From positions 92,066 to 156,065 of the forward strand of contig JAKCCV010000006.1 in NCBI GenBank assembly GCA_021838785.1: a stretch of DNA of 64,000 nt, read 5' to 3'. This document shows, in pieces, positions 56,604-64,000 of the stretch. This DNA is from Acidobacteriota bacterium. Its GTDB lineage: Bacteria; Acidobacteriota; Terriglobia; UBA7540. How positions within the stretch are numbered: position 1 is the first letter of the stretch; each line of letters opens with the position of its first letter. Position numbers and translations under genes: made by a program. The notes under the pieces were generated by a model. The model worked only from the letters and a program-made list of their open reading frames with translations, was not told the origin of the DNA and did no database searches.

Positions 56604-56769
56604 CTAGCTTGTTTATGATGAGGCGCGATGAAACTGCAAGGCGGAGGTCGGCAAGGCTCAGCTTGAGTGGGCCGGCAGGCTTTCCCGTTGTCCTGCACGG
56701 GGCGCCCCTCGATGCGTCGGTGGAGGGTTGAATCCGAGCACTCACATTTTCCGGGTTAAAGGAGGAGTG

Positions 56770-59700
56770 ATGGGCAAGAAATGTTTCTCAGAGGGCAGGG
56801 GATTTCTCGGGGGCTTAGGGATAGCCGTGATGGTCGCCTTGTTTTTTTCCGTGCCTTTGTCGCTGCGAGCCCAGTCGGCCTTGGGCTCAATTTTGGGGCG
56901 GGTGACTGACACTTCGGGCCGAGTCATTCCCCACGCCGAAGTCGTCCTGCGGAACGTCGCGACCAACGTGACCACGGTGGCGCGCACCAACGGCGTCGGC
57001 GACTACCTTTTTGCGAACCTTATTCCAGGGTCCTACGACATCAAAATATCCTCCAAAGGTTTCAAGTCCTTTGTCATCACGCACGTGGTGCTGAGCGTGG
57101 ATCAGACGGTGCGTGAAAATGCCGTTTTGACGGTGGGGAGCCTCACCACGACGGTTCAAGTAAAAGCCAAACTCCCGGTCGTGCAAACCGATACTTCCTC
57201 GGTCGGGAGTGTCATTGATTCGTCCCAGATTGACTCCATGCCGCTTGACGATCGAACTAATATTTTCGGCCTGTTAGCGTTGGCTCCCGGCGTGCAAGAT
57301 GCCGGAACCACGGCACGGATTGCCGGCGACGCTTGGCGAGGGGGCGTCAGCGAGTCCACCGACGGAGCGGAAAACTTGCAGGTTGAAAACGAAATCTTGG
57401 GGGCGGGATTTCCTTCGCTGGCTTCGATCAGTCAATTTAAGGTCATTGACAGCACGGGATCGGCAAAGTACAACGCGCCAACGGCGATTGTCATCTCCAC
57501 CAAGTCAGGGACGAACCAATTCCATGGTTCACTCTTTGAGTATAACCGCATCGCCAAGCTGGAAGCCGCAAACTACTTTGCCACCAGCCTGCCGAAGGGG
57601 CCGTTTGTCCGTAACCAGTTTGGCGGATCGTTGGGCGGGCCGATCAAGCATAACAAGCTTTTCTTCTTCGGCAGTTTTGAGGGTCTCACCTTTCGAACTT
57701 CCACGACGCGAGAAGGGGCGATGCCCACCCCCGCGCTGTTGAATGGCAATTTTAGCGGTTTACCGCCCATCAAGGACCCTTCGACTGGACTTCCCTTTCC
57801 GAATAACCAGATTCCCCCGAATCGGATCAGCAGCGTTTCAAAGGCTCTATTCCCGTACTTTGATACGCCCAACCTACCCTCCAGCAAGCCCGGAGGACTG
57901 GGAACAAACTGGATCGGAAACGTTGGAACTCAGCAGGACAATTATCGCTACGAAGGTCGAGGCGATTATGACCTCAACCAGGACAACACTCTCTCGGTTC
58001 GGTATTGGAATGTTCGGCAGACACCGAATTATTTCGGCGGAGGGACCGATAAATTCGGCGGCGTGGGCGAGCCCGAAATTGATCAGAACCTGGCGGTGAA
58101 CTATACCCATATCTTTTCATCCAACCTGATGGACCTGGCTTCGATTGGATGGGATCACATCTGGGACCGGCGGCAGCCTCAGAACTACACGATTCAGCCC
58201 GGTACGCTGATTCCGGGCATTCCTGCTGGCTTCCCAGGTTTGGGGGGCTTGCCGCGGGTGGCCATTACCGGCTTCAACGGGCTCAACGACAATCCGGGAA
58301 GCGGGGATGTCCAGCAGGACTACCAATTTTCGGACGACCTGACATGGATTAAGGGCAACCATACCTTTGATGCCGGCTTCTCCTTTATGCACTGGCAGTT
58401 TTTTAACGAGCAAAACCTTAGCCACGGAGTCTTTTCATTCACGGGACGGTACACGGGCAATCCGTTCGCCGACTTCTTGCTGGGCGATTTGTCGTCGTCG
58501 AGCCGCCCCATTGCCCCTCTTGCGGCAACGCCAGCCAATGATCGGATTGGGATGTATTTCCAAGACAGTTGGAAAGCCACTCCGCGACTGACCCTGGACA
58601 TGGGCGTGCGCGACGACATCCCCACGCTCTATAAGAACATCACCGGCAACATGGCCAACTGGTATCCCAATCTCAATCAAATTGTTGTCCTCAAAGGTCA
58701 ATACAACGCCAGCCTGTTTCCAACCCTGCCCATTATCAACGGGTCCAGCGTCGGCCTGAATCCGGGGAACTACATTGGAACGGATTACAACCAAGTAGCG
58801 CCTCGATTCGGGTTTGTGTTACGCCCGCTCTCGACCACTCGGCTGATCCTGCGCGGAGGGTATGGAATGTATTACACCCTTGAACCGTGGGCGTTTGGGA
58901 GTTTTGAGACGGCGGTCAACCCCCCGTTCACGGGCACACAGAATTTCGAGCCGGCGCCCGGCCCAACCCCAACCCTCACCTTTGCCAACGCCTTTCCAAC
59001 CGGAAGCGGCACGGTGCCGAGTGGCGTGACGATTAGCGCCTATCCGAAGAATTACAAGTACCCGATGAGCAACGAATGGAACATGACGGTGGAGTCTCAA
59101 CTCTCGAACAGCATGTCGGTTCGGGCGACCTATCTGGGCATCGAAACCGAACATTACACCCAGATTTTCGACCTTAACCAGCCCGTTCCAGCCCCTGGAC
59201 CGGTCCAGCCTCGACGACCTTACCAACCGTTCGGGCCGATCAATTATTACGAAAACGGACAGACGGCCAATACACAAGAGCTTCAGCTCTCGGCGCTGCG
59301 CCGTTTCTCGAAGGGACTTTCTTTCGAGGTCGAATATGCTTGGACGAAGGCTCTCGACAGCGGCGGAACAGACACGACAATTCCTACTGACAACCGCAAT
59401 ATCCGGCTGGACCGCGGTAATGACCCGTTTATTCGCCAGCAGTATCTTGTCGCGAACTATGTTTACCAACTGCCATTCGGCAGGGGGGAACGCTTTCTTT
59501 CCTCTCTGAGCGGTCCCCTGAACGCGGTTTTAGGCGGCTGGGAAACGAGCGGCATCGTTACCCTTGCCAGCGGGCTCCCTTACTCGGTGATCTTTAGCAG
59601 CACCATTGAGGGATGGCCCAGCAATTACGCCAATATTGTTGGTAATCCTCACGTGAGTTCTCCGTCGTTGAGTGAGTGGTTCAACCCAGCGGCGTATGCT

Positions 59701-59964
59701 CTGCCTCAACCTTTCACTTATGGCGATGCAGCACCGTATTCTCTCTTTGGCCCGGGCTACTCGGTCTGGGACACCTCCATATTTAAGGGATTTTCGCTGA
59801 CGGAACGATACAAGCTGCAGTTCAGGGCAGACTTCTTTAACGCCCTGAACCATCCCAACTTTGGCAACCCCAACAGCAACATCAGTGTCCCGACCCGCGT
59901 GGGGACCATTACCTCGGCGGGAAGCCCTCGGGACATCCAACTTGGACTTCGGCTCACTTTCTGA
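56770..59964 (+). CDS. Oar/SusC-like TonB-dependent receptor
   Basis: The product has 1064 residues from the ATG at 56770, preceded by AAAGGAGG. It has a signal peptide (GIAVMVALFFSVPLSLRAQ), a carboxypeptidase-regulatory-like domain (LGSILGRVTDTSGRVIPHAEV, GDYLFANLIPGSYDIKI), a plug (DSMPLDDRTNIFGLLALAPGVQ, AKYNAPTAIVISTKSGTNQF) and a barrel (GGSLGGPIKHNKLFFFGSF, EYAWTKALDSGG), ending LGLRLTF. It is the likely importer of the glycan used by the ManNAc genes upstream and the exported enzymes downstream. A 10-bp hairpin follows its stop. Confidence 0.93.
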   Translation: MGKKCFSEGRGFLGGLGIAVMVALFFSVPLSLRAQSALGSILGRVTDTSGRVIPHAEVVLRNVATNVTTVARTNGVGDYLFANLIPGSYDIKISSKGFKSFVITHVVLSVDQTVRENAVLTVGSLTTTVQVKAKLPVVQTDTSSVGSVIDSSQIDSMPLDDRTNIFGLLALAPGVQDAGTTARIAGDAWRGGVSESTDGAENLQVENEILGAGFPSLASISQFKVIDSTGSAKYNAPTAIVISTKSGTNQFHGSLFEYNRIAKLEAANYFATSLPKGPFVRNQFGGSLGGPIKHNKLFFFGSFEGLTFRTSTTREGAMPTPALLNGNFSGLPPIKDPSTGLPFPNNQIPPNRISSVSKALFPYFDTPNLPSSKPGGLGTNWIGNVGTQQDNYRYEGRGDYDLNQDNTLSVRYWNVRQTPNYFGGGTDKFGGVGEPEIDQNLAVNYTHIFSSNLMDLASIGWDHIWDRRQPQNYTIQPGTLIPGIPAGFPGLGGLPRVAITGFNGLNDNPGSGDVQQDYQFSDDLTWIKGNHTFDAGFSFMHWQFFNEQNLSHGVFSFTGRYTGNPFADFLLGDLSSSSRPIAPLAATPANDRIGMYFQDSWKATPRLTLDMGVRDDIPTLYKNITGNMANWYPNLNQIVVLKGQYNASLFPTLPIINGSSVGLNPGNYIGTDYNQVAPRFGFVLRPLSTTRLILRGGYGMYYTLEPWAFGSFETAVNPPFTGTQNFEPAPGPTPTLTFANAFPTGSGTVPSGVTISAYPKNYKYPMSNEWNMTVESQLSNSMSVRATYLGIETEHYTQIFDLNQPVPAPGPVQPRRPYQPFGPINYYENGQTANTQELQLSALRRFSKGLSFEVEYAWTKALDSGGTDTTIPTDNRNIRLDRGNDPFIRQQYLVANYVYQLPFGRGERFLSSLSGPLNAVLGGWETSGIVTLASGLPYSVIFSSTIEGWPSNYANIVGNPHVSSPSLSEWFNPAAYALPQPFTYGDAAPYSLFGPGYSVWDTSIFKGFSLTERYKLQFRADFFNALNHPNFGNPNSNISVPTRVGTITSAGSPRDIQLGLRLTF

Positions 59965-59984
59965 GGCCGGGCGGCCATGGGGAC

Positions 59985-60015
59985 GGCGTCGCGGAGGGGA
60001 ACCACCCGCGACGCC
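59985..60015 (+). promoter_or_regulatory. Intercistronic hairpin between receptor and downstream gene
   Basis: A perfect 10-base inverted repeat (GGCGTCGCGG at 59985-59994 and CCGCGACGCC at 60006-60015) encloses an 11-base loop. It has no T-run, so it is not a standard terminator. It ends 6 bases before the ribosome site of the next gene. It could shield the receptor mRNA end or lower downstream expression. Confidence 0.6.
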
Positions 60016-60032
60016 GCGGGCAGGAGGGAACT

Positions 60033-62219
60033 TTGGCGGGTCACGACGGGAAGGTGCCGCGGCGCGACGTCTTACGAACGCTCACGGCCCTTTCGCTGAC
60101 ACCTTTTGTTCCGATTCCATCCGAAGGGCAGATTCGGCCCTCCGTCCATTTTAGTTGCCGTGAGGACAACGATCTCTTTCGTGTGGCGCGTTCATCGGGG
60201 ATTGCCTGTTCACGCCACGACGATGCCGAGCAAGCCGTGGCACGAGCGCCACGGGGTTCGGGCGTTCTGATTCTTGCCGAGGATTATCCGCATTCAACCA
60301 CGCGCCTTGGCCCGCAGGTGTATCACCACGCGGCTCAAAAAGGTTTAAGGCTTTACGTCGAGTTTCCGTCGTTTGTTCCGAATCTGAGCGTTGGAGAACC
60401 CCGGCACGTCGCCTACGGCAAGAATCACAACGTTCTGGACCGCGCCGTTGTGGCTTCGGAGGCCTTTGCGCCGGCGCTGCAGCGCCTACGAATTCTCAGC
60501 CTGCATAACTGCATTTATGTTCCCCTGAAATCTCAATCACCCGAACTGGTTCTGGCGCGCGTGGCCGGATTTGACACCGCGGTTTACGGGCTTCCGCATG
60601 AGGGAGTCCACCCGGTTCTGTTCCAACATCCGAACCATCGCATCCTGGTGGCCACAACCAAACTCAGCGAATTTGTGAAGGGTCGTTATGCGCCTTCCGA
60701 GGCTTGGCGGTACGTTTGGCGATGGGTCTTCGATTGGCTCTTCCCAAATCAGCAATTCGCGTTACTCCAGTGGACTCCTGCCGTCCACCCGACTCGGGGC
60801 AAAAATCAATCGCTGGCGGAAGGCGCCGAATTGAACGCCTTCCGACGAGGCGTCGCGTGGTTTTCGCGCGCCAAGCTTTTCGTGGCGCCGTCGTGGAGGG
60901 AGGTGATTTATCAACCTCCTTCCGCGCACGCGCAGCTTCCGGATCCTTTGCCCTCCTGGCCCTTGGGCAATGGCAGCGATGGAATTCTCGAAGGGTTTTC
61001 AAGCACCATCGAATGGAATGGCACTCAGCCGGTGGGGTGGGACCTCCGCACCGACTGCGCCTGCGAGGTTTCGATGGTCATGGCCTTTTCCGGCGGGATC
61101 GAAAAGAAGCCGGAAAACACCAAAATCGCCGTCAATTTGAATGATTTTATCTATTTCAATTCCATGTTCGCTTCGGGGCCCCGCGGCGACCCGAGCAGCC
61201 CCTCCTTCGGTTTGCTAGGTTGGTCCTTGCCCAACGCCCTGGACATTTACTACGGTGATGACAACGCCCGATGCATGTTGGGCACCCTGGCGGCGGGGGG
61301 CGTGTTGCAATCAGATCGCTGGGATGAGAAGGTCCTGCGGTGCATGCTCGCCAATCTGCGAACGGCCGGGGCTTTGGGCTTTCGCCACAACTACCTGACC
61401 CAGAGCGAACTGCAGAAATTCGGCTGGCGGCACTTTTACGATGAGAAGTTTGTGAATTACCATCCGCACTATCAAGCGTACCTTTGGGCGTGCTTTCTGA
61501 GAGCTTACGAAAAGACCCACTACGCTCTTTTCTTGGAGCGGGCGCGAACTGCGATTCGCATGACCATGGCGGCCTATCCCAACCATTGGCGTTGGACCAA
61601 TGGCCTGCAACAGGAGCGCGCCCGCATGTTGTTGCCGCTTGCCTGGCTAATTCGGCTGGAAGACACCCCCGAGCATCGCGCATGGCTTCAGCGCGTCGCC
61701 CATGATCTGATTTCCTTCCAAGATAAGTCCGGAGCAATTCGTGAAGAAATCGGCTTGGCGAGCGAAGGCGAATTTGGGCCGCCCAAATCCAATGAGCAGT
61801 ACGGAACTTCCGAAGCGCCTTTGCTGCAGCAGAATGGCGACCCGGTAAGCGATCTCCTTTATACCACCAACTTTGCCTTTCTCGGTTTGCACGAAGCCTT
61901 CGCGGCCACGCACGACCCTTTCTATTTGCGTGCTGGGAACAGGCTCGCCCAATTTCTCTGCCGGGTTCAGATCCAATCCGAGAAACAGCCGGAGTTGGCG
62001 GGGGGATGGTTTCGTGCTTTTGATTATGAACGCTGGGATTACTGGGCCAGCGCTTCTGACTGGGGCTGGGGGCCGTGGTCCATTGAAACGGGGTGGACGC
62101 TGTCCTGGATTTGCGGGGTTCTGGCAATGCGCGATCAGAAGACTTCGCTTTGGGAGTTAACCGGGCGAACGTCTTTAGGGCGGCATCTTCATCATCTGGT
62201 GTCGCTGATGTTCGGCTAG
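60033..62219 (+). CDS. Tat-exported protein with probable six-hairpin glycosidase fold; family not recognised
   Basis: The product has 728 residues from a TTG start with AGGAGGG five bases upstream. The N-terminus carries a twin-arginine signal (PRRDVLRTLTALSLTPF). Residues about 30-330 have a class-I-amidotransferase-like or Rossmann-like beginning (GSGVLILAEDYPHSTT, LRLYVEF). Residues about 400-720 are helix-rich with repeated aromatic motifs (YHPHYQAYLWACFLRAYEKT, FAFLGLHEAFAATHDPFYL, WGWGPWSIETGWTLSWICGVL) that resemble an (alpha/alpha)6 barrel. It probably acts on glycans outside the cytoplasm. I cannot assign it to a known CAZy family. Confidence 0.75.
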   Translation: MAGHDGKVPRRDVLRTLTALSLTPFVPIPSEGQIRPSVHFSCREDNDLFRVARSSGIACSRHDDAEQAVARAPRGSGVLILAEDYPHSTTRLGPQVYHHAAQKGLRLYVEFPSFVPNLSVGEPRHVAYGKNHNVLDRAVVASEAFAPALQRLRILSLHNCIYVPLKSQSPELVLARVAGFDTAVYGLPHEGVHPVLFQHPNHRILVATTKLSEFVKGRYAPSEAWRYVWRWVFDWLFPNQQFALLQWTPAVHPTRGKNQSLAEGAELNAFRRGVAWFSRAKLFVAPSWREVIYQPPSAHAQLPDPLPSWPLGNGSDGILEGFSSTIEWNGTQPVGWDLRTDCACEVSMVMAFSGGIEKKPENTKIAVNLNDFIYFNSMFASGPRGDPSSPSFGLLGWSLPNALDIYYGDDNARCMLGTLAAGGVLQSDRWDEKVLRCMLANLRTAGALGFRHNYLTQSELQKFGWRHFYDEKFVNYHPHYQAYLWACFLRAYEKTHYALFLERARTAIRMTMAAYPNHWRWTNGLQQERARMLLPLAWLIRLEDTPEHRAWLQRVAHDLISFQDKSGAIREEIGLASEGEFGPPKSNEQYGTSEAPLLQQNGDPVSDLLYTTNFAFLGLHEAFAATHDPFYLRAGNRLAQFLCRVQIQSEKQPELAGGWFRAFDYERWDYWASASDWGWGPWSIETGWTLSWICGVLAMRDQKTSLWELTGRTSLGRHLHHLVSLMFG

Positions 62220-62383
62220 AGCGTGATGGCCAGATGGGAGGCGGTCCCACCCCACCGTTTCGTTGAGCTGGTCTGAGAAGATGAGACAGCGCTCTGTGGA
62301 AAGGCTATAACCGGCCACGCATGGAAGTCATAGGAAGGATTGCTCAGAGGGGCGTGCGGGTCTGACGGATTGAAGTTGGAGGC

Positions 62384-63451
62384 ATGACGAAGTTGAATCG
62401 CCGAGACTTTCTTTATGGCCTGGGGGCGAGCGGGATGATGATGGGGGCTTCCCCACAAAATATCAGCGCTGCGTCTGCCTCCGTGGCAACCAAGCCGATG
62501 GCGGGAAGTTGGTTTGAGTTTCAGCACCAAGCCACCGTGGAAGGGGTGGATTGGGATCCGGAGTGTGTCCGCTTTACCTGTCCGCAATGGGCGGCAAAAG
62601 TCAAAGAAATCGCCGGGGTGGGAATGGAATACCTCGTGCTGATGGCGACCGCGCTTGACTACCGCTCGTTTTTCCCGACCACCCTCTTTCCGCCGTGGCG
62701 GTTGGCTTGTTCCAACCCGTTAGAGACCGTTCTCTCAGCCGCGGACCAATGCGGTGTAAAGTTTTTCATCGGAGACGGCTTCTATGGAGATTGGCGCAGC
62801 CCTAAGATCATTTCCGACCCCGAGGCCGCCAAGAGGCGTCTTCAGGCCATCGAGCAACTAACCCGGCTTTACAGCCACCACCGAAGCTTTTACGGATGGT
62901 ATTGGCCGAATGAGGCGTTCATCAACCGGTATTTTTCCCAAGAGTACATTCAGTACGCTAACACCTGCTCGCGCCTGGCCCGCCAGTTGACACCCAGGGG
63001 CAAAATCCTCATCGCCCCCTATGGGACTCGCGTCGCGGTCCCCGACGATAAATATGTGCGACAGTTGGAGACCTTGGACGTGGACATCATCGCGTACCAG
63101 GACGAAGTGGGAGTCCGCAAGTCCACCCCGGAGGAGACGCCGGCCTTCTACGAGGGTTTGAGGAAGGCTCACGACCGTGCGAAGCGATCGGCGATTTGGG
63201 CGGATGTCGAAATTTTCCAGTTTGAAGGCGCCGTTTACAAGAGCCCGATTCTCCCGGCTCCGTTTTCACGGGTCCTCCGCCAAATGGAGGCCGTTTCACC
63301 CTGGGTTGAAAAGATCTTGGTCTATCAATACCAGGGCATGATGAACCGACCGGGTTCCACGGCTTTCTGCGGTCGGTCCGCTTCGACGAAGCTTTACACC
63401 GCGTATGTGGACTGGCTTAAAAGCCACAGAGTGCCCTCGAGGTTAGGGTAA
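62384..63451 (+). CDS. Tat-exported DUF4434-like TIM-barrel protein
   Basis: The product has 355 residues with a twin-arginine signal (NRRDFLYGLGASGMMMG). The mature part resembles DUF4434, a glycoside-hydrolase-like TIM barrel: MAGSWFEFQH, EYLVLMATALDYRSFFP, HRSFYGWYWPNEAFIN, ILIAPYGTR, DIIAYQDEVGVR and SAIWADVEIFQFEG. Conserved acidic residues (the Glu in WPNEAF, the Asp-Glu in AYQDEVG and the Glu in ADVEIF) could be catalytic. A plausible role is exo-acting hydrolysis of the glycan handled by this locus. Upstream lies the six-hairpin protein, 164 nt away. Confidence 0.78.
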   Translation: MTKLNRRDFLYGLGASGMMMGASPQNISAASASVATKPMAGSWFEFQHQATVEGVDWDPECVRFTCPQWAAKVKEIAGVGMEYLVLMATALDYRSFFPTTLFPPWRLACSNPLETVLSAADQCGVKFFIGDGFYGDWRSPKIISDPEAAKRRLQAIEQLTRLYSHHRSFYGWYWPNEAFINRYFSQEYIQYANTCSRLARQLTPRGKILIAPYGTRVAVPDDKYVRQLETLDVDIIAYQDEVGVRKSTPEETPAFYEGLRKAHDRAKRSAIWADVEIFQFEGAVYKSPILPAPFSRVLRQMEAVSPWVEKILVYQYQGMMNRPGSTAFCGRSASTKLYTAYVDWLKSHRVPSRLG

Positions 63452-63504
63452 AACTTTGCCTGTCTCGGTAAGAGGGTGGATTCGTCTCAAGCTGTCTCTG
63501 GATG

Positions 63505-63736
63505 ACGGCGATGAACCTTCAACACTTACCCGAAGCTGATAAAGCCAGGCATGATGATTGACGAGATGGTTCTCAATATTGACATTGCACCGACCGTTTT
63601 GGACCTGGCAGGCGTCAAAATTCCTCCAAAGCTTCGAGGGCGAAGCATCGTTCCGTTTGGAGGGTGGTGCTCGGTGGGCGCATTGAGGATACCACGAAGC
63701 ATTTTAACCGCGTTTGGAATCGAAAAGGGATAAAGC
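63505..63736 (+). pseudogene. Relic of a sulfatase gene
   Basis: The frame around 63505-63670 reads YPKLIKPGMMIDEMV, NIDIAPTVLDLAGVKIPP and LRGRSIVPFGG. This is the well-known C-terminal part of formylglycine sulfatases (the segment after the bound sugar, where Asp-Ala-Pro-Thr precedes the GRSL motif). A stop codon sits just upstream at 63494-63499 and no active-site CxPxR segment is present, so only about 60 residues of a roughly 500-residue enzyme remain. It suggests the locus once handled sulfated sugars. Confidence 0.75.
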
Positions 63737-63758
63737 ACTGAAGGGAGAATCTATCATC

Positions 63759-63876
63759 ATGCGGAAGTCGCTAGCTTCAAACTGGTTTCTTGTTTTGTCA
63801 ATCGCCTTGCTTTTCGTCTGGCCTGGGGTTGGGAAGGCACAGCAAGCGACCCTGGGCGGCGTTGTCCCCATCACTA
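63759..63876 (+). pseudogene. 5' fragment of an Oar-like receptor gene, interrupted
   Basis: The ATG at 63759 has AAGGGAG upstream. It encodes a full signal peptide (WFLVLSIALLFVWPGVGKA) and then QQATLGGVV, the usual first residues of the carboxypeptidase-regulatory domain in Oar-like receptors. The similarity stops there and the frame closes at 63896. The break falls at a CTAGTGTCA sequence that may be an insertion-element end. The rest of the receptor, if it survives, lies beyond the window. Confidence 0.7.
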
Positions 63877-64000
63877 GTGTCATGTTACATAAATAAGTGA
63901 CACATGAGCCGATGGATGGTATAAGGACTCATGTTCACTTCTACAAAGCCGTTGCGCTTGCAAGCTCGGGAGCGAGCGAGCCTGCAAGCCGTTGTTCGCT
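63877..64000 (+). mobile_element. Insertion sequence, left end (IS630-like suggested), running off the window
   Basis: The receptor frame breaks next to a TA dinucleotide (63875-63876), the target typical of IS630. GTGTCA at 63877-63882 and TGACAC at 63898-63903 form an inverted repeat near the presumed end. The transposase frame starts soon after. The element's other end, its target duplication and its length are outside the window, so the family call is tentative; IS481-type ends are an alternative. Confidence 0.5.
63931..64000 (+). CDS. Transposase N-terminus, partial
   Basis: The ATG at 63931 follows ATAAGGA. Only 23 residues are visible (MFTSTKPLRLQARERAS, then LQAVVR). The pattern of a Leu-rich ERxxL...VVR opening resembles N-termini of IS630-type transposases, which begin with a helix-turn-helix. 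The visible part is too short for a firm assignment. Confidence 0.4.
   Translation, partial: MFTSTKPLRLQARERASLQAVVR

Overview
The window reads as a piece of a soil or sediment Acidobacteriota chromosome, probably class Terriglobia or a relative. The evidence is the gene content: three VWFA-related proteins of the type abundant in Acidobacteria, large Oar/SusC-like TonB-dependent receptors with an N-terminal carboxypeptidase-regulatory fold, a Ser/Thr kinase fused to a TolB/PD40 propeller, Tat-exported glycan enzymes and high GC. The species cannot be fixed from the sequence alone.

Layout. 0-10.9 kb: a VWFA-type gene (cut by the left edge) and an unusual Oar-like receptor on the minus strand, divergent from a plus-strand operon of two more VWFA-type genes and mutY. 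10.9-14.3 kb: a complete mercury-resistance operon on the minus strand, in the order merR, thioredoxin-like protein, merT-merP fusion, merA and a small exported CxC-rich protein, with a clear MerR-type promoter and operator. 14.6-18.5 kb: a minus-strand set of rhamnonate-dehydratase-like enolase, SDR dehydrogenase and GH28-like protein, which fits use of rhamnose-containing pectin. 18.9-24.5 kb: a hybrid histidine kinase, a P-loop ATPase relic, tRNA-Gln(CTG), an M20 peptidase and about 1 kb of gene-poor DNA. 24.5-28 kb: the kinase-propeller protein and a DUF2064 glycosyltransferase. 28-34 kb: a GH36-like galactosidase with a PKD domain and an Oar-like receptor.

34.4-42 kb: a plus-strand amino-sugar or sugar-phosphate operon of AgaR-like repressor, AgaS-like SIS protein, PfkB kinase, amidohydrolase and YjbQ, with ubiD and sthA following; it ends at a bidirectional terminator. 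42-53 kb: a small exported protein, a GT-C-like membrane protein, a GH63-like glucosidase, an adenylate cyclase coupled to a FecR-domain protein, a CCA-adding enzyme, a 46-residue membrane protein and tRNA-Ile2(CAT). 53.7-64 kb: a ManNAc-centred locus of GntR/UTRA repressor, nanE, BadF-type kinase, Oar-like receptor and two Tat-exported glycan-active candidates. Its right flank is decayed: a sulfatase relic is followed by a receptor gene cut after its signal peptide by what looks like an insertion sequence running off the edge.

Overall the segment describes a polysaccharide scavenger: at least three separate glycan-use modules, each with its own enzymes and two with their own repressor and/or outer-membrane receptor, set among signalling genes and one metal-resistance operon. 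The most unusual items are the CxC-rich exported protein of the mer operon, the MutY Asp-to-Glu change, the GH28-like protein lacking half its catalytic signature, and the relic genes at 21.6 and 63.5-63.9 kb.
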